NCBI GenBank assembly: GCA_009731375.1
Contig: BJOX01000141.1
Coordinates: 557,428 to 621,427, forward strand
From: Paulinella micropora
Lineage: Eukaryota > Cercozoa > Imbricatea > Euglyphida
Direction of reading: 5' to 3'
Length of the DNA stretch: 64,000 nucleotides
Shown: positions 33,853 to 42,319 of the stretch, piece after piece
Layout: every line of letters starts with the position of its first letter
How positions within the stretch are numbered: the first letter of the stretch is position 1
Made by a program: the position numbers and the translations under genes
Notes under the pieces: generated by a model
What the model was told of the DNA's origin: nothing
What the model saw: only the letters and a program-made list of their open reading frames with translations
The model's database searches: none

Positions 33853-35003
33853 TACATCACTAGGAGACAGATATATATCATATTTATTTGTTGAGTTGAT
33901 TGAGAATTTACATATAGTTTAAAAATTGTTGTTCCGTTGGCAACGGCACTCGCCTTTGTATCAGTATCCACAATTGAATACTTAGTATCAACATCTGCAA
34001 AACCCGATCCAGTTAGTGTTCCATTCAATACCATTCTTACTACACACGCCTTACTATCTTCATTTGTAATACTTATCAAAGTGGGATAAACATTTGAATA
34101 ATTTGTTAAATTAGCACCGCCCGCATCAAATGTTGCTTTATTCCTGATACTAATAATAGGGCTTTCAGTTGTGTTTGCTGCTTTACTTCCTTCCACTTCG
34201 TTTGTTATACTTGTGTTTATTGTATTACTTCCTTCAATAAATAATCCAACACTTGCTGTTTTAAGAGTTTGAATTCCGTTAGCAGCATCATTCCTCATTA
34301 GTGCGGTAAATGGTAAAGTAGTGTTTCTTAGACTTACACCTGTGTTGGCATTCGCATACTTAATAGTATGGACTAATTGAAATTCGCCTGTCGTAGGATT
34401 TTCAATAGAAAACCTTATAGCACCAAAGCCTAAATATTGAAATTGAATTTGGAATACATTTCCTTTACTCCAATCAATAACAGGCATATCTTTTGTTCCA
34501 TCGCACGGGTCATCCCAGTTTGCTTGTTGAATATAAGTTGTTGCCCCTCCTTTGGCTTGTAGAATACGCATCCCGACATTAGTTTTATAAAAATAAAAAC
34601 CATTTGAAAAATCACTTTCACCAATTCCTACACACGAATAATAGGCTTTTGTGTCATCAGTTGTCCATATAGCAGTGAAGCGACCGACAACTCCCATACC
34701 CGTCCGATATTTTATTCTTCTTTTACTTGTTAGGATAGCATTCGCTGTGTTATCGGCTTGAGTTTTTAATTCAGCCATATTATCGAAAAATGACACAGAC
34801 GATTTTGTTTCTGTTTTTGTCCATATCCTTGTATTAATAGTGTATGGAAAGATTTCCTGAACAACTGGAGTTAATTGTCCAACTAGTGTTTCTCCAAAAG
34901 CAGTTTTCATATTATCAGTTTTAATACCACCATCATATCCTACTTTGACATTTATAAAATCTCCGTCTGGATTTTGTGAGATTAAATTTCTCTGGTGAGA
35001 CAT
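33849..35003 (-). CDS. Phage-like virion surface protein of the Polinton
   Basis: About 384 codons from MSHQRNL (ATG 35003-35001, preceded by ACAATATG). The stretch AFGETLVGQLTPVVQ, then RRIKYRTGMG, then GNVFQIQFQYLGFGAI and a VHTIKYANANTG segment matches a structural protein type I know from tailed phages and large DNA viruses. It is likely a beta-rich attachment or decoration protein on the virion. It lies at the truncated end of the Polinton, so its C-terminus may be altered by the junction. The family match is from memory of its pattern, not a search. Confidence 0.6.
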   Translation of the reverse strand: MSHQRNLISQNPDGDFINVKVGYDGGIKTDNMKTAFGETLVGQLTPVVQEIFPYTINTRIWTKTETKSSVSFFDNMAELKTQADNTANAILTSKRRIKYRTGMGVVGRFTAIWTTDDTKAYYSCVGIGESDFSNGFYFYKTNVGMRILQAKGGATTYIQQANWDDPCDGTKDMPVIDWSKGNVFQIQFQYLGFGAIRFSIENPTTGEFQLVHTIKYANANTGVSLRNTTLPFTALMRNDAANGIQTLKTASVGLFIEGSNTINTSITNEVEGSKAANTTESPIISIRNKATFDAGGANLTNYSNVYPTLISITNEDSKACVVRMVLNGTLTGSGFADVDTKYSIVDTDTKASAVANGTTIFKLYVNSQSTQQINMIYICLLVMY

Positions 35004-35015
35004 ATTGTGTATAAA

Positions 35016-35084
35016 AAAATCGCTCGCGATTTTGCTATATAAAAAATTTGCCTGCAAATTTTGTTATAACACAAACGAGTTTGT
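35016..35084. terminator. Three consecutive perfect hairpins between virion genes
   Basis: AAAATCGC-TC-GCGATTTT (35016-35033), AAAATTTGC-CT-GCAAATTTT (35043-35062) and ACAAAC-GA-GTTTGT (35071-35084). Each has a 2-base loop. They lie between the end of the major capsid gene and the start of the next - strand gene and may terminate capsid transcripts or act as an upstream element of the next gene. Confidence 0.6.
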
Positions 35085-35164
35085 TTATATAACGAGTTTA
35101 TATATAAAACAAAAAAAAATTATTTAAATCATTTATATTTTATTCAGAAATCTGTTCATATCCA

Positions 35165-36712
35165 TTATGAAATAGTAATAACATTTGCCTTCACTTGAAC
35201 CTCTCGCTGAGTGATAGCCAGAGTGTAATGATTGAGACCAACATTTGCAGTAGTAGCCATCATCTCCCAGCGTCTCTCTTGAGAAAGGTCAAGCCCACTA
35301 ATTTCATTCTGGTCTTTACTCCAAAGCGGGCGAGTGTTGTCAAATGTATCAACCCAGAACCAGTTGTATTGATAGACATTGCTATTTACCAAAGCACTAC
35401 CTTCAATTTTATTTTTTAGATACATGTAATCTTCAAGGGTTGTATTAGCAGTGCTAATATTAAATTCTTGAAGTCTAGACCCGTCAAGGGTAGTATAGAA
35501 GGAAGTAATCTTTGAACCATTCCTATTATCGTTATCATACGCGGTATTCTTTGTTTCTTCATTATTGAATGCCGAATGGTAAATTTTCTTAATTCTCCGT
35601 CCGTGTCCTCTATCGAACCTCATAATAATGTTTTGACTTGTAGATGCCTGAATTGTGTTTTTGTATGAGTATGGGTAGTCAATCGTAAAAGACATACCTT
35701 CGGCACTGCTCACTTTTTGTTGAATAGACTGGATAACATCAGGGTTTGTTTCAACCGCTAGAAACAAGTTTAAGTTTGCTACCTGTGAATTAGTTGTGCA
35801 AGGAAAAGAACCTTGATTTGCTGTGTTAATAGTGGTAGCAAGACCTGTATTAGCATCAACACCACCAACATGATAAACAGTTCTGTTACTAGCCGCCCAA
35901 ACAATTCTCATGGTCAGAATTTCAGGAAACATAATAGTCTTATCAAGTGCGAAAATAGTATTGTAAATCATAGACAATGGAATCTTCACATAAATAAGGG
36001 GGTCTGTGTTAGCACCACCAATACCTCCCTCAAGATACTTCGCCTCAGTGTATGAAACATTCACAGCAGACAAAGCACCCGCTCCAGTTGTCAGCAAAGT
36101 ATCATCATGTCTTCGTGCATTAAGTGATGGAGGAGCAATAGCCCCAGCAATAGCATTACCAAAACGATTTAATGTTGCCTGAAGGTGACCATCGGTATCA
36201 ATACTACCAGCTACAGTCGCCACACTTGCCTGTTGTCCAGCATACACGTTAGCAGTAAATGCTGTTGTTGCTCGCCCATCAGCATTACACTTTTGAAGCA
36301 TACACCCAACACCATTACCTGCTCCATGGTTCTCAAGTGCCAAAAAGTCCTTCAATGAAGTCTCAGGCTTCCAAATCATTTTCGTAATAGTTCCGACATT
36401 ATTCAAATCACACAAATAAACACCACTACGGGTTTGAAGTTGAATCTGTCTAATCATACTCAAACAATCCATAAAAATACGATTGTGTCTATCTGCAACT
36501 CCTGAAGCACCTGGGGCGTAAGTGAAACTCAGCACAGACTTTGCCAAGTTAAATGGACGGCTGATAAGGTCAAATGTGCTTTCCTGACCGCCCGCTGAAG
36601 TAACAACAACATTTCCTGCTCCTTCGCGAGGAGTAAGTTTGTTAAGGCGATACGAACCGCTGATATAATCAGTCTTACTGAAGTCTAATTCTCCGCCGTG
36701 TTGAGTTGGCAT
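35165..36712 (-). CDS. Polinton major capsid protein candidate (double jelly-roll)
   Basis: 515 codons, ATG at 36712-36710, intact. Length, position next to penton, protease and ATPase, and segments such as FDLISRPFNLAKSVLSFTY, an LEDYMYLKN region and YQYNWFWVDTFDN suit the DJR major capsid of Polintons and virophages. It would form the trimeric capsomers of an icosahedral shell. No frameshift is seen, in contrast to the polymerase and penton genes. The identification is by size, context and general resemblance, and a structure prediction would settle it. Confidence 0.75.
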   Translation of the reverse strand: MPTQHGGELDFSKTDYISGSYRLNKLTPREGAGNVVVTSAGGQESTFDLISRPFNLAKSVLSFTYAPGASGVADRHNRIFMDCLSMIRQIQLQTRSGVYLCDLNNVGTITKMIWKPETSLKDFLALENHGAGNGVGCMLQKCNADGRATTAFTANVYAGQQASVATVAGSIDTDGHLQATLNRFGNAIAGAIAPPSLNARRHDDTLLTTGAGALSAVNVSYTEAKYLEGGIGGANTDPLIYVKIPLSMIYNTIFALDKTIMFPEILTMRIVWAASNRTVYHVGGVDANTGLATTINTANQGSFPCTTNSQVANLNLFLAVETNPDVIQSIQQKVSSAEGMSFTIDYPYSYKNTIQASTSQNIIMRFDRGHGRRIKKIYHSAFNNEETKNTAYDNDNRNGSKITSFYTTLDGSRLQEFNISTANTTLEDYMYLKNKIEGSALVNSNVYQYNWFWVDTFDNTRPLWSKDQNEISGLDLSQERRWEMMATTANVGLNHYTLAITQREVQVKANVITIS

Positions 36713-36856
36713 CTTTGTTTTTTTAGGTAGTTGTGAAATTAACTAATTCACCAGAATATATTTATAGAAAAAAAATAAATAATTCCAAAATTAATTGATA
36801 TTTTATTCTGACTTCGTCATCATAAAACATCGTAAAAAAAATAATTAATGGTTGTC

Positions 36857-36932
36857 GATGTTTGAGATTATAGATTCAACAAGTTGAATCCATAGCGAGA
36901 GTGCGTAGCACGAAGCGCAATTCTCAAATATC
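36857..36932. terminator. Gene-end hairpin 1, penton stop codon in the stem
   Basis: Outer arms GATGTTTGAGA and TCTCAAATATC. Inner perfect hairpin GATTCAAC-AA-GTTGAATC (36873-36890) plus GAGTGCG-TAG-CACGAAG. The penton TGA (36933-36931) is part of the right arm. Related to the hairpins at 37902, 40106 and 40583. Confidence 0.7.
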
Positions 36933-37838
36933 ATCGGGACTTTAACAAATTGAAGAATGATGTAAATAAATTAAAATAATTAGTCTCTCTGTAAATTAAT
37001 AATGTCATAACAATACCTAATCCATTAAGATTTATAGCCTGATCGTTTTCGTCTGTAAGATAAAACCTATATACATTATTTGAACTGGTGGATAATTTCT
37101 TACCATACTCCGACCCACTTCCGGAAGTCGTATATAATGGCACCAAATGGAATTTCGTTGGCTGTGTATATTTCTTGTAGCACATGATTATCTCCTTCAC
37201 CAACTAAGTCCGATTGAAGGTGTAAAGTCTTTTCTCCAGTTAGAATAATCACATTTGGCGATTTAATGAAATCATTAGCGAAGAAATATGTTGAATTTCT
37301 ATCAAAACCCATAACCTCGTGAATGCGGGTATCNNNNNNNNNNATATGTTGAATTTCTATCAAATCCCATAACCTCGTGAATACGTGTATCACCATCAAA
37401 TATAAACCGCGGTTGAATACCTCCGTTATTTGAAACACTGAATGTTAATTTACCATCCTCCGCTTCTGTGTTTGTATTGTTGCTTGAGACAACATAAGTA
37501 TAGTCATTCGGACTTTCTGCAGTCAGTACCTCTGACAACTTATTTTTTAGATTGTTCATTGTGTAGTTTCCCTCAGGTATCGTAATTAAAGCCTCATACC
37601 CGTCTTCGCTAAGTGTAAAGGTATTATATGGTGAAGCCACAGAGTAATAAGATTTTGGAACATAGATATGAAGAATTTTACAATGTGTGGGATTGTCTAG
37701 TGATTTTAAGTTTATTTCGTGTGTAAAGTCGCTATCTGTGCCTGTTATTCTATTTTTACTATTTATGTAATAGATACCCGAACTTCTACCTCCCTTGTAC
37801 TCCATGCTACGACCTTCGGTCTCCGCTTGCTTCGCCAC
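36931..37838 (-). pseudogene. Polinton penton (minor capsid) protein, broken
   Basis: The N-terminal part SGIYYINSKNRITGTDSDF, then VPKSYYSVASPYNTFTL, then IPEGNYTMNNLKNKL is characteristic of the single-jelly-roll penton protein of Polintons and virophages. Translation starts at ATG 37838 or more likely 37805 (MEYKGG). A 10-N run (37334-37343) is flanked by a near-duplicate of about 48 bp and is probably an unmerged overlap. Near 37115 a one-base frameshift moves the end (NNVYRFYLTDEN, INLNGLGIVMTLLIY) into another frame. It would occupy the fivefold vertices. It is either decayed or affected by assembly error. Confidence 0.75.
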
Positions 37839-37901
37839 TTCGTGCTTATGTTTAACTTTTAGTCTATATATGTATCCATATCTTATTAAAAAAAAAAAAA
37901 C

Positions 37902-37959
37902 GATGTTTGTTCAAGACGAAGTCTGAAAAGAAAATCGTAGATTTTCTAAACAAATATCA
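37902..37959. terminator. Gene-end hairpin 2, protease stop codon in the stem
   Basis: Outer arms GATGTTTGTT and AACAAATATC with inner AGAC-GAA-GTCT (37914-37924) and AGAAAATC-GTA-GATTTTCT (37929-37947). The protease TGA (37959-37957) overlaps the right arm. Confidence 0.7.
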
Positions 37960-39740
37960 AATGTATGTATCAAAATTACCATACCCATTCTGTGCTTTTA
38001 ATTTCTCCGCTTCTTCTTCTTTTAAGTCTGTATAGCCACTAGCAAACTTAAATCGGTTGCCTTTCGCCCGCTCCATTAAAAATCTCATACTATGCCAACC
38101 GCATGTGCCTGAGGTGTTTGATTGAATTTTAACCTTATTTACTTTCATTAATAGATATGTGCTTGGGTGGCTTTGGTCAATTAGTTGTTTTATTTGTTGT
38201 TGAAAGTCTTCTGTCGGCTCGTAAAGTGCTAATGGGTCATAGACTTCAACACTCCTGTCTTTATCTAGACTTATCCATACGGCGATCCAATGAGACCCTG
38301 GTTGATTGTGGTTGTCCAAATTCATAATAAATCCGTATCGTTTTCTGCTTCCGGGCTTCAACTTGTAGATTTCATCACTGGCTATTGCTCCGAGATACCA
38401 TCCATATTTTTTCATTATATCATCTATTTCATTAGTCATTAAACCGCGACCCTCTCCCTCTTGCTGATATTTATCAACTTCACTCTCATTCGCTTCGCTC
38501 ATTCTCGTTTGTTGATAAACATCGTCTGTCTGTGGTTGCTGTGGCTCTGGCTCTGGTTGCTGTGGCTCTGGTTGCTGTGGCTCTGGTTGCTGTGGCTGTA
38601 GCTCTAATGGTAGTGGTAGTTGTTGTGGCATTCCCTCGTCAATATTCAAATCTGTTGAAACTCGTTTATCTAAATTTGGATCGGAAGTCATTTTGTTCGT
38701 TAGAGTATTTACAAAATCATGTTTGTTCATTGTGTGTTTCCAATCTTTGCGGGCTAAGTATTTTTTTATTTTTGCTATTGAAAATACTTTATCAATTAAT
38801 TCTTCTAATGTCTTCGCTCCACTACCTTTTTGCTCATTAATACCCATATACTCTTCATATCTAGCATAATCCGCCACTTTTCTTTTTACGTTTTCCTTTT
38901 CATTTCCAACATCAATATTAAACCTTTTAATCGTGTTAATTATCCACTTTGAAGTGTCTTTGTAATTTAATTTTGTATGTCCATCACTATCTAGTCTCTT
39001 TTTTAAAGCCTGTGCTAACTCTTTTATAGTAATGTTTGGGTGATAAGTTTTTGAAAATGCAGAGATTAAAAATTGATTAATTTGTAAATTTTCAAAATGC
39101 TTACCCTTTTCTTCTGCTTTCTTTTCTTCCTTTTCAAGTTTTTCTTTATATTCTTCTGCTAACTTTTTCTGTTCCTCTAAAGATGTCGCTGTGGCTATAG
39201 CCGTCTGAATATCTTGACTGGCTTTTTGTAAGTCTTTACGACTCATCTTTTTTATGAACTTATCTGTATATCCTGCTAATTTCAGTGTTTCAATATCTTT
39301 CTGCTTTTGCTTTTTTTCTTCCTCATATTGCTCTTTCGTTTTCAATGGTGCTTCATCTCCTAAATTAGGTAAATTAAATGGCGGTGCTTGTGGTGGTGCT
39401 CCAAATGGCGGTGCTTGTTGTGGTGCTCCTAATGGCGGTGCTTGTGGCTGTCCATGTTGTGGTGGCATAATATATTGATATTGTGGTGGCGGTGGTAATG
39501 CTTGTATCCTATTTTTTCTATCTTCTTCATATTTTACATCATCTATGAGTTTTTGCTCCCTTCTTAGTTCTCTGGCTTTTTGTTCTTGTCGTTCATTTAT
39601 CTCCGCTAGTTCTCTTTTGTGTTCTCTGTCCTTTATTTCTTTTTGTTCCTCGGCATCGGCTATGTCTTTTCGTTCTAGCCTTTTCTTTTCTTCTATCACA
39701 TTTTCCCTCTTCTTCTTTTCCTTTTTTTCCTCGTCATGTA
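37957..39740 (-). CDS. Polinton cysteine protease (Ulp1/adenain-like) with long N-terminal extension
   Basis: About 580 codons. A Lys/Glu-rich coiled coil and a Pro/Gln-rich linker come first, then a charged helical region, PQQPEPQQPEP repeats, and a C-terminal protease. The catalytic set is H about 470 (GSHWIAVWI), D about 488 (VEVYDPLA), Q (KIQSNTSG) and C about 533 (GTCGWHSMRFL). It matures virion proteins during assembly, as adenovirus protease does. No ATG is found near the 5' end. The frame continues upstream through a single TAG into the small basic ORF at 39745-40049, so the two were probably one gene. Confidence 0.85.
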
Positions 39741-39744
39741 TTAA

Positions 39745-40049
39745 CTAATATTTCTTTTGTAAGTTGCTTTGTATCTGGTTTCTGTTCTCGTGTTCAAGAC
39801 GATTGAAATCAGATTTGATTATTTTTTTCCTTGGTTTGCGGCCCTGCCTTTGTAGCCTCGGCTTACCAATATATTTCATAAAAAGTTTAACGATTTGTAA
39901 TGTGCTTAAATCATTTGTTTTCTTACCAAAATTAAGATAATATTTTTACCCTTCTGGATAATATAAGGCCTCCCGCTCTTATTCCTATAAACCCTAGGTG
40001 GACGGACTTTTGCCTTTGATATTTTAGAATTGCGCTTCATGCTTCGCAT
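39745..40049 (-). pseudogene. Small basic protein, probable N-terminus of the protease polyprotein
   Basis: From ATG 40049 or 40040 the - strand encodes MKRNSKISKAKVRPPRVYR, then NKSGRPYIIQKGKNI. A one-base frameshift near 39945 is followed by FMKYIGKPRLQRQGRKPRKK and a TAG at 39747-39745. R-x-Y-R-x-K-S-G-R-x-Y-I is a pattern I associate with small basic proteins of virophages and Polinton-like viruses. It is in the same frame as the protease ORF across the TAG, so the stop could be a CAG-to-TAG change. Confidence 0.55.
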
Positions 40050-40105
40050 TCCCGCTTATTCTAAAACATCGATTTTTTATTTTAGGAAAAAATAAATCGG
40101 TTTTA

Positions 40106-40140
40106 CGATGTTTGTTGAAGACGTAGTCTGAAACAAATAT
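40106..40140. terminator. Gene-end hairpin 3
   Basis: Outer arms GATGTTTGTT and AACAAATATC with inner AGAC-GTA-GTCT (40118-40128). It lies 7 bases past the TAA (40149-40147) of the 40147-40458 gene. The inner stem matches that of hairpin 2. Confidence 0.7.
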
Positions 40141-40146
40141 CATCAT

Positions 40147-40458
40147 TTAATGAAACTTTACAGCACCTCCTCGTTGCTTACCATATCCGAGTTTTGATGC
40201 TGTAGCACTAACACTACCTGCGTAAGGCACCCCAATGCTACTCAGTGCCCCAGCAGTTCTAGAGATTACCTTATTATCGCGAAGGAATTTATTAACAGCC
40301 AAGGCCGTTTTTCCGACCTTTGCCCAGTTAATCTTTCCTCCCTTTTGCCCACATCCCTTCTTTTTAGTTTTCTTTTTTCCTCCCTTCTGTGGCATTGATG
40401 GATTGTATCCGAAGTTATATCCTGATGGTTGTGAAATTATCACTGGTGATACTGGCAT
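40147..40458 (-). CDS. Small basic Gly-rich virion protein (pVI/pX-like candidate)
   Basis: 103 codons starting at ATG 40458 after TAATATATG. The Lys/Gly-rich GGKKKTKKKGCGQKGG is followed by an amphipathic-looking KVGKTALAVNKFLRDNKVI, then LGYGKQRGG. Short basic proteins with LRDNKxIS and a C-terminal GYG are recurrent in DJR viruses and have been compared with adenoviral core or membrane-lytic proteins. Role inferred. Confidence 0.5.
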   Translation of the reverse strand: MPVSPVIISQPSGYNFGYNPSMPQKGGKKKTKKKGCGQKGGKINWAKVGKTALAVNKFLRDNKVISRTAGALSSIGVPYAGSVSATASKLGYGKQRGGAVKFH

Positions 40459-40582
40459 ATATTAAAAAGATTTTAAAAAATCTTTCAGCAAAAATAAAAA
40501 AATAATTCTAAAAATATTATTTTGATATTTTATTCACCCGCTACGCGGTTTCATAAAACATCGTTTTTGCTTTTATGGTTTC

Positions 40583-40637
40583 GATGTTTGACAATAAACG
40601 AGAGTGCGAATAGCACGAAGTGAAATTGTCAAATATC
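40583..40637. terminator. Gene-end hairpin 4, ATPase stop codon in the stem
   Basis: Outer arms GATGTTTGACAAT and ATTGTCAAATATC. The inner GAGTGCGAATAGCACGAAG matches hairpin 1. The ATPase TGA (40638-40636) overlaps the right arm. AAAACATCG lies about 20 bp to the left, as it also does near hairpins 1 and 3. Confidence 0.7.
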
Positions 40638-41454
40638 ATTTTAATCTGAAGTTGAAGTTTTTGCGAAGTTCATCATCAACACTTGAGACATAAAGAAAAT
40701 TAAATCGTTCCTTTGTAGCCTCGTGATATTTTTGGAGAAAATAATCAAAATCAAAAGATAAGTCTAAGTGTTTATACACGAGTTCCATTTTATCCTGAGA
40801 CTGGCCGGGAAAGATTAATAAATAGTCTAATTGCTTAATGGCTTCTGGCCGTAGGTCGTTCAAATACTGGCTTAACATAATCACCTTTGATTTATAGTGT
40901 CTGTTCTTTTTTAACAAATCACTTACGGACTTGTCTCTTAATCCACTCCATAAATCATCCAAAACAAAAACTACCTCTGGCAAAATATACTTGCTTGGTC
41001 GTTCTTTCGGTGCCTCCGCGGTGCTCTGTTTCTTTTCTTTTCCAAAGTATAAAAATTGTGGCTTCTCTATTTCTTCTTTGTCTTGTTTTACTTCTCCTTC
41101 GTGTTGCTCGTCATGTCTGTTCAGTTTGTCTAACTCATAATCAATGACATTTACACCATCTGATTTAAGAAAGGTATATATTGCCATCGGGTTTCCCCTG
41201 TTCTTAAAGTGCTTAACCATTGCTTTATAAATGTAATCCTTGTGTATTGTTGAAGCAATAATGACAATACGGGTTTTTCTGTCTGTAGTCCGTTTCAGTA
41301 TTTCAAAGAGTGCTGTCGTTTTCCCGCTCTTCTTACGGGCAAGTAGAAATATGTTGGCATACGGCTCATTAAATAATTTATAACCTTTTGCTTTTTTATT
41401 TCCATCACCCTCTTGTTTTACTGGCTTCACCTTGACATGGTTTATTTTAAGCAT
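40636..41454 (-). CDS. Polinton genome-packaging ATPase (A32/FtsK-HerA type)
   Basis: About 272 codons from the MLKINHVKVK start (ATG 41454). Walker A in LLARKKSGKTTALF, Walker B in EVVFVLDDLW, and an SQYLNDL sensor-like segment. It drives DNA into preformed capsids. A basic/acidic insert lies between the Walker motifs (HDEQHEGEVKQDKEEI). Intact. It begins 8 bp after the preceding gene's stop, in line with tight late-gene packing. Confidence 0.85.
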   Translation of the reverse strand: MLKINHVKVKPVKQEGDGNKKAKGYKLFNEPYANIFLLARKKSGKTTALFEILKRTTDRKTRIVIIASTIHKDYIYKAMVKHFKNRGNPMAIYTFLKSDGVNVIDYELDKLNRHDEQHEGEVKQDKEEIEKPQFLYFGKEKKQSTAEAPKERPSKYILPEVVFVLDDLWSGLRDKSVSDLLKKNRHYKSKVIMLSQYLNDLRPEAIKQLDYLLIFPGQSQDKMELVYKHLDLSFDFDYFLQKYHEATKERFNFLYVSSVDDELRKNFNFRLK

Positions 41455-41462
41455 CGTATATT

Positions 41463-41827
41463 CTAAGCCAAAAATTCCAAACACACAACAATTCGGCCTG
41501 CTAAATTTCCTGTGTCAATATTTCCGCTGTCAGTTTCAAGGACTTTAAATGTATATTGTCCATCAGTCCATCCGACAACACCCAAATTATAACCGAGGTT
41601 TGAAATGTTTGCTGTGGTGCTGTCCGCAAATGTTCCAATAATTCCAATTCTGTCCATATAAAAATTCTGGTTTTTGTCTCTGTCTGGTCGTTCATATAGT
41701 GGATAAATTTTACATTCATTTTGGAGGGTGTGAATGACATTTGGATATTTTTATTAAATGTTTTGCTTCCTCCAGCAAAATCATTGCTCAGAAAAATAAT
41801 CCGCTGATATTTGTGCTCACTCATCAT
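41463..41827 (-). pseudogene. Small virion-type protein with one frameshift
   Basis: From ATG 41827 (after AATATATG) the frame encodes KYQRIIFLSNDFAGGSKTFN, then VKFIHYMNDQTETKTRIF. A single-base change in a T5 run near 41651 moves the rest (MDRIGIIGTFADSTTANIS, LGVVGWTDGQYTFKVLET) to another frame ending at 41463. It looks like a beta-rich structural protein of about 120 residues. Unrecognised. The homopolymer position makes sequencing error possible. Confidence 0.55.
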
Positions 41828-41849
41828 ATATTTTGTATAATATAAAAAA
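41828..41849. promoter_or_regulatory. 22-bp divergent intergenic region
   Basis: Entirely A/T-rich (TATTTTGTATAATATAAAA). It separates the - strand start at 41827 from the + strand start at 41850 and must contain both start signals. Confidence 0.45.
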
Positions 41850-42104
41850 ATGATTTTAATATTCTTGTTTATGTGGTCTGTGTTAGGTCGGACTGCCTGC
41901 GACTTTTACTCACGGGTAAGCGAAAAAAAGAATGAGAGTTGTGCTCATTGTATAAAGCAAGGGGTAGATACAGGGTTTAAGTGTGTTTTCATAAATAACG
42001 GAAATAATATGTGTCGTAGTTTTGATGAGGCTTTGCCTTTAATGTGTGCGGGTGATAATAGATGGTATATGACACATACCTATGAATGTTCATTTCTTAC
42101 TTGA
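41850..42104 (+). CDS. Small secreted or membrane-anchored Cys-rich protein
   Basis: 84 codons. The N-terminal MILIFLFMWSVLGRTAC looks like a signal peptide. The mature part has six Cys in a spaced pattern (HCIKQG, KCVFINNGNNMC, LMCAGDN, ECSFLT). It is the only + strand gene in this cluster and overlaps the convergent - strand gene end by 15 bp. It could be a virion envelope or lumen protein or a secreted factor. No family recognised. Confidence 0.6.
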   Translation: MILIFLFMWSVLGRTACDFYSRVSEKKNESCAHCIKQGVDTGFKCVFINNGNNMCRSFDEALPLMCAGDNRWYMTHTYECSFLT

Positions 42105-42311
42105 AGAAGGTGATGGAAGGCAGATACCGATAAGTAAGGTCAAAATACCAACATAAGTGTTGGCAACCTCACAAGGTAAGTTCTTTTCAGATAACCTCAC
42201 GATACAAAGGGCTATAATGGCAACAATGATACCCATTTGAAATAAGTATTTAATTAATCTGCTGTCTGTCGGTCTGTTTTTTATACAACAACAATTCCAG
42301 TTATCTTCCAA
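42090..42311 (-). CDS. Small two-helix membrane protein
   Basis: 73 codons. NWNCCCIKN near the N-terminus, then hydrophobic helices MGIIVAIIALCIVRL and YVGILTLLIGICLPSP, ending SPSSSKK. Short proteins with a second helix ending G-x-x-L-P-S-P and a lysine tail occur repeatedly in large DNA viruses and Polinton-like viruses as virion membrane components. Role inferred. Confidence 0.55.
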   Translation of the reverse strand: MEDNWNCCCIKNRPTDSRLIKYLFQMGIIVAIIALCIVRLSEKNLPCEVANTYVGILTLLIGICLPSPSSSKK

Positions 42312-42319
42312 TTCGTGCT

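Noticed and set aside
37286-37390. True tandem duplication inside the penton gene
   Set aside because: The duplicate flanks an exact 10-N run, as at other 10-N sites, so an unmerged contig overlap is more likely.
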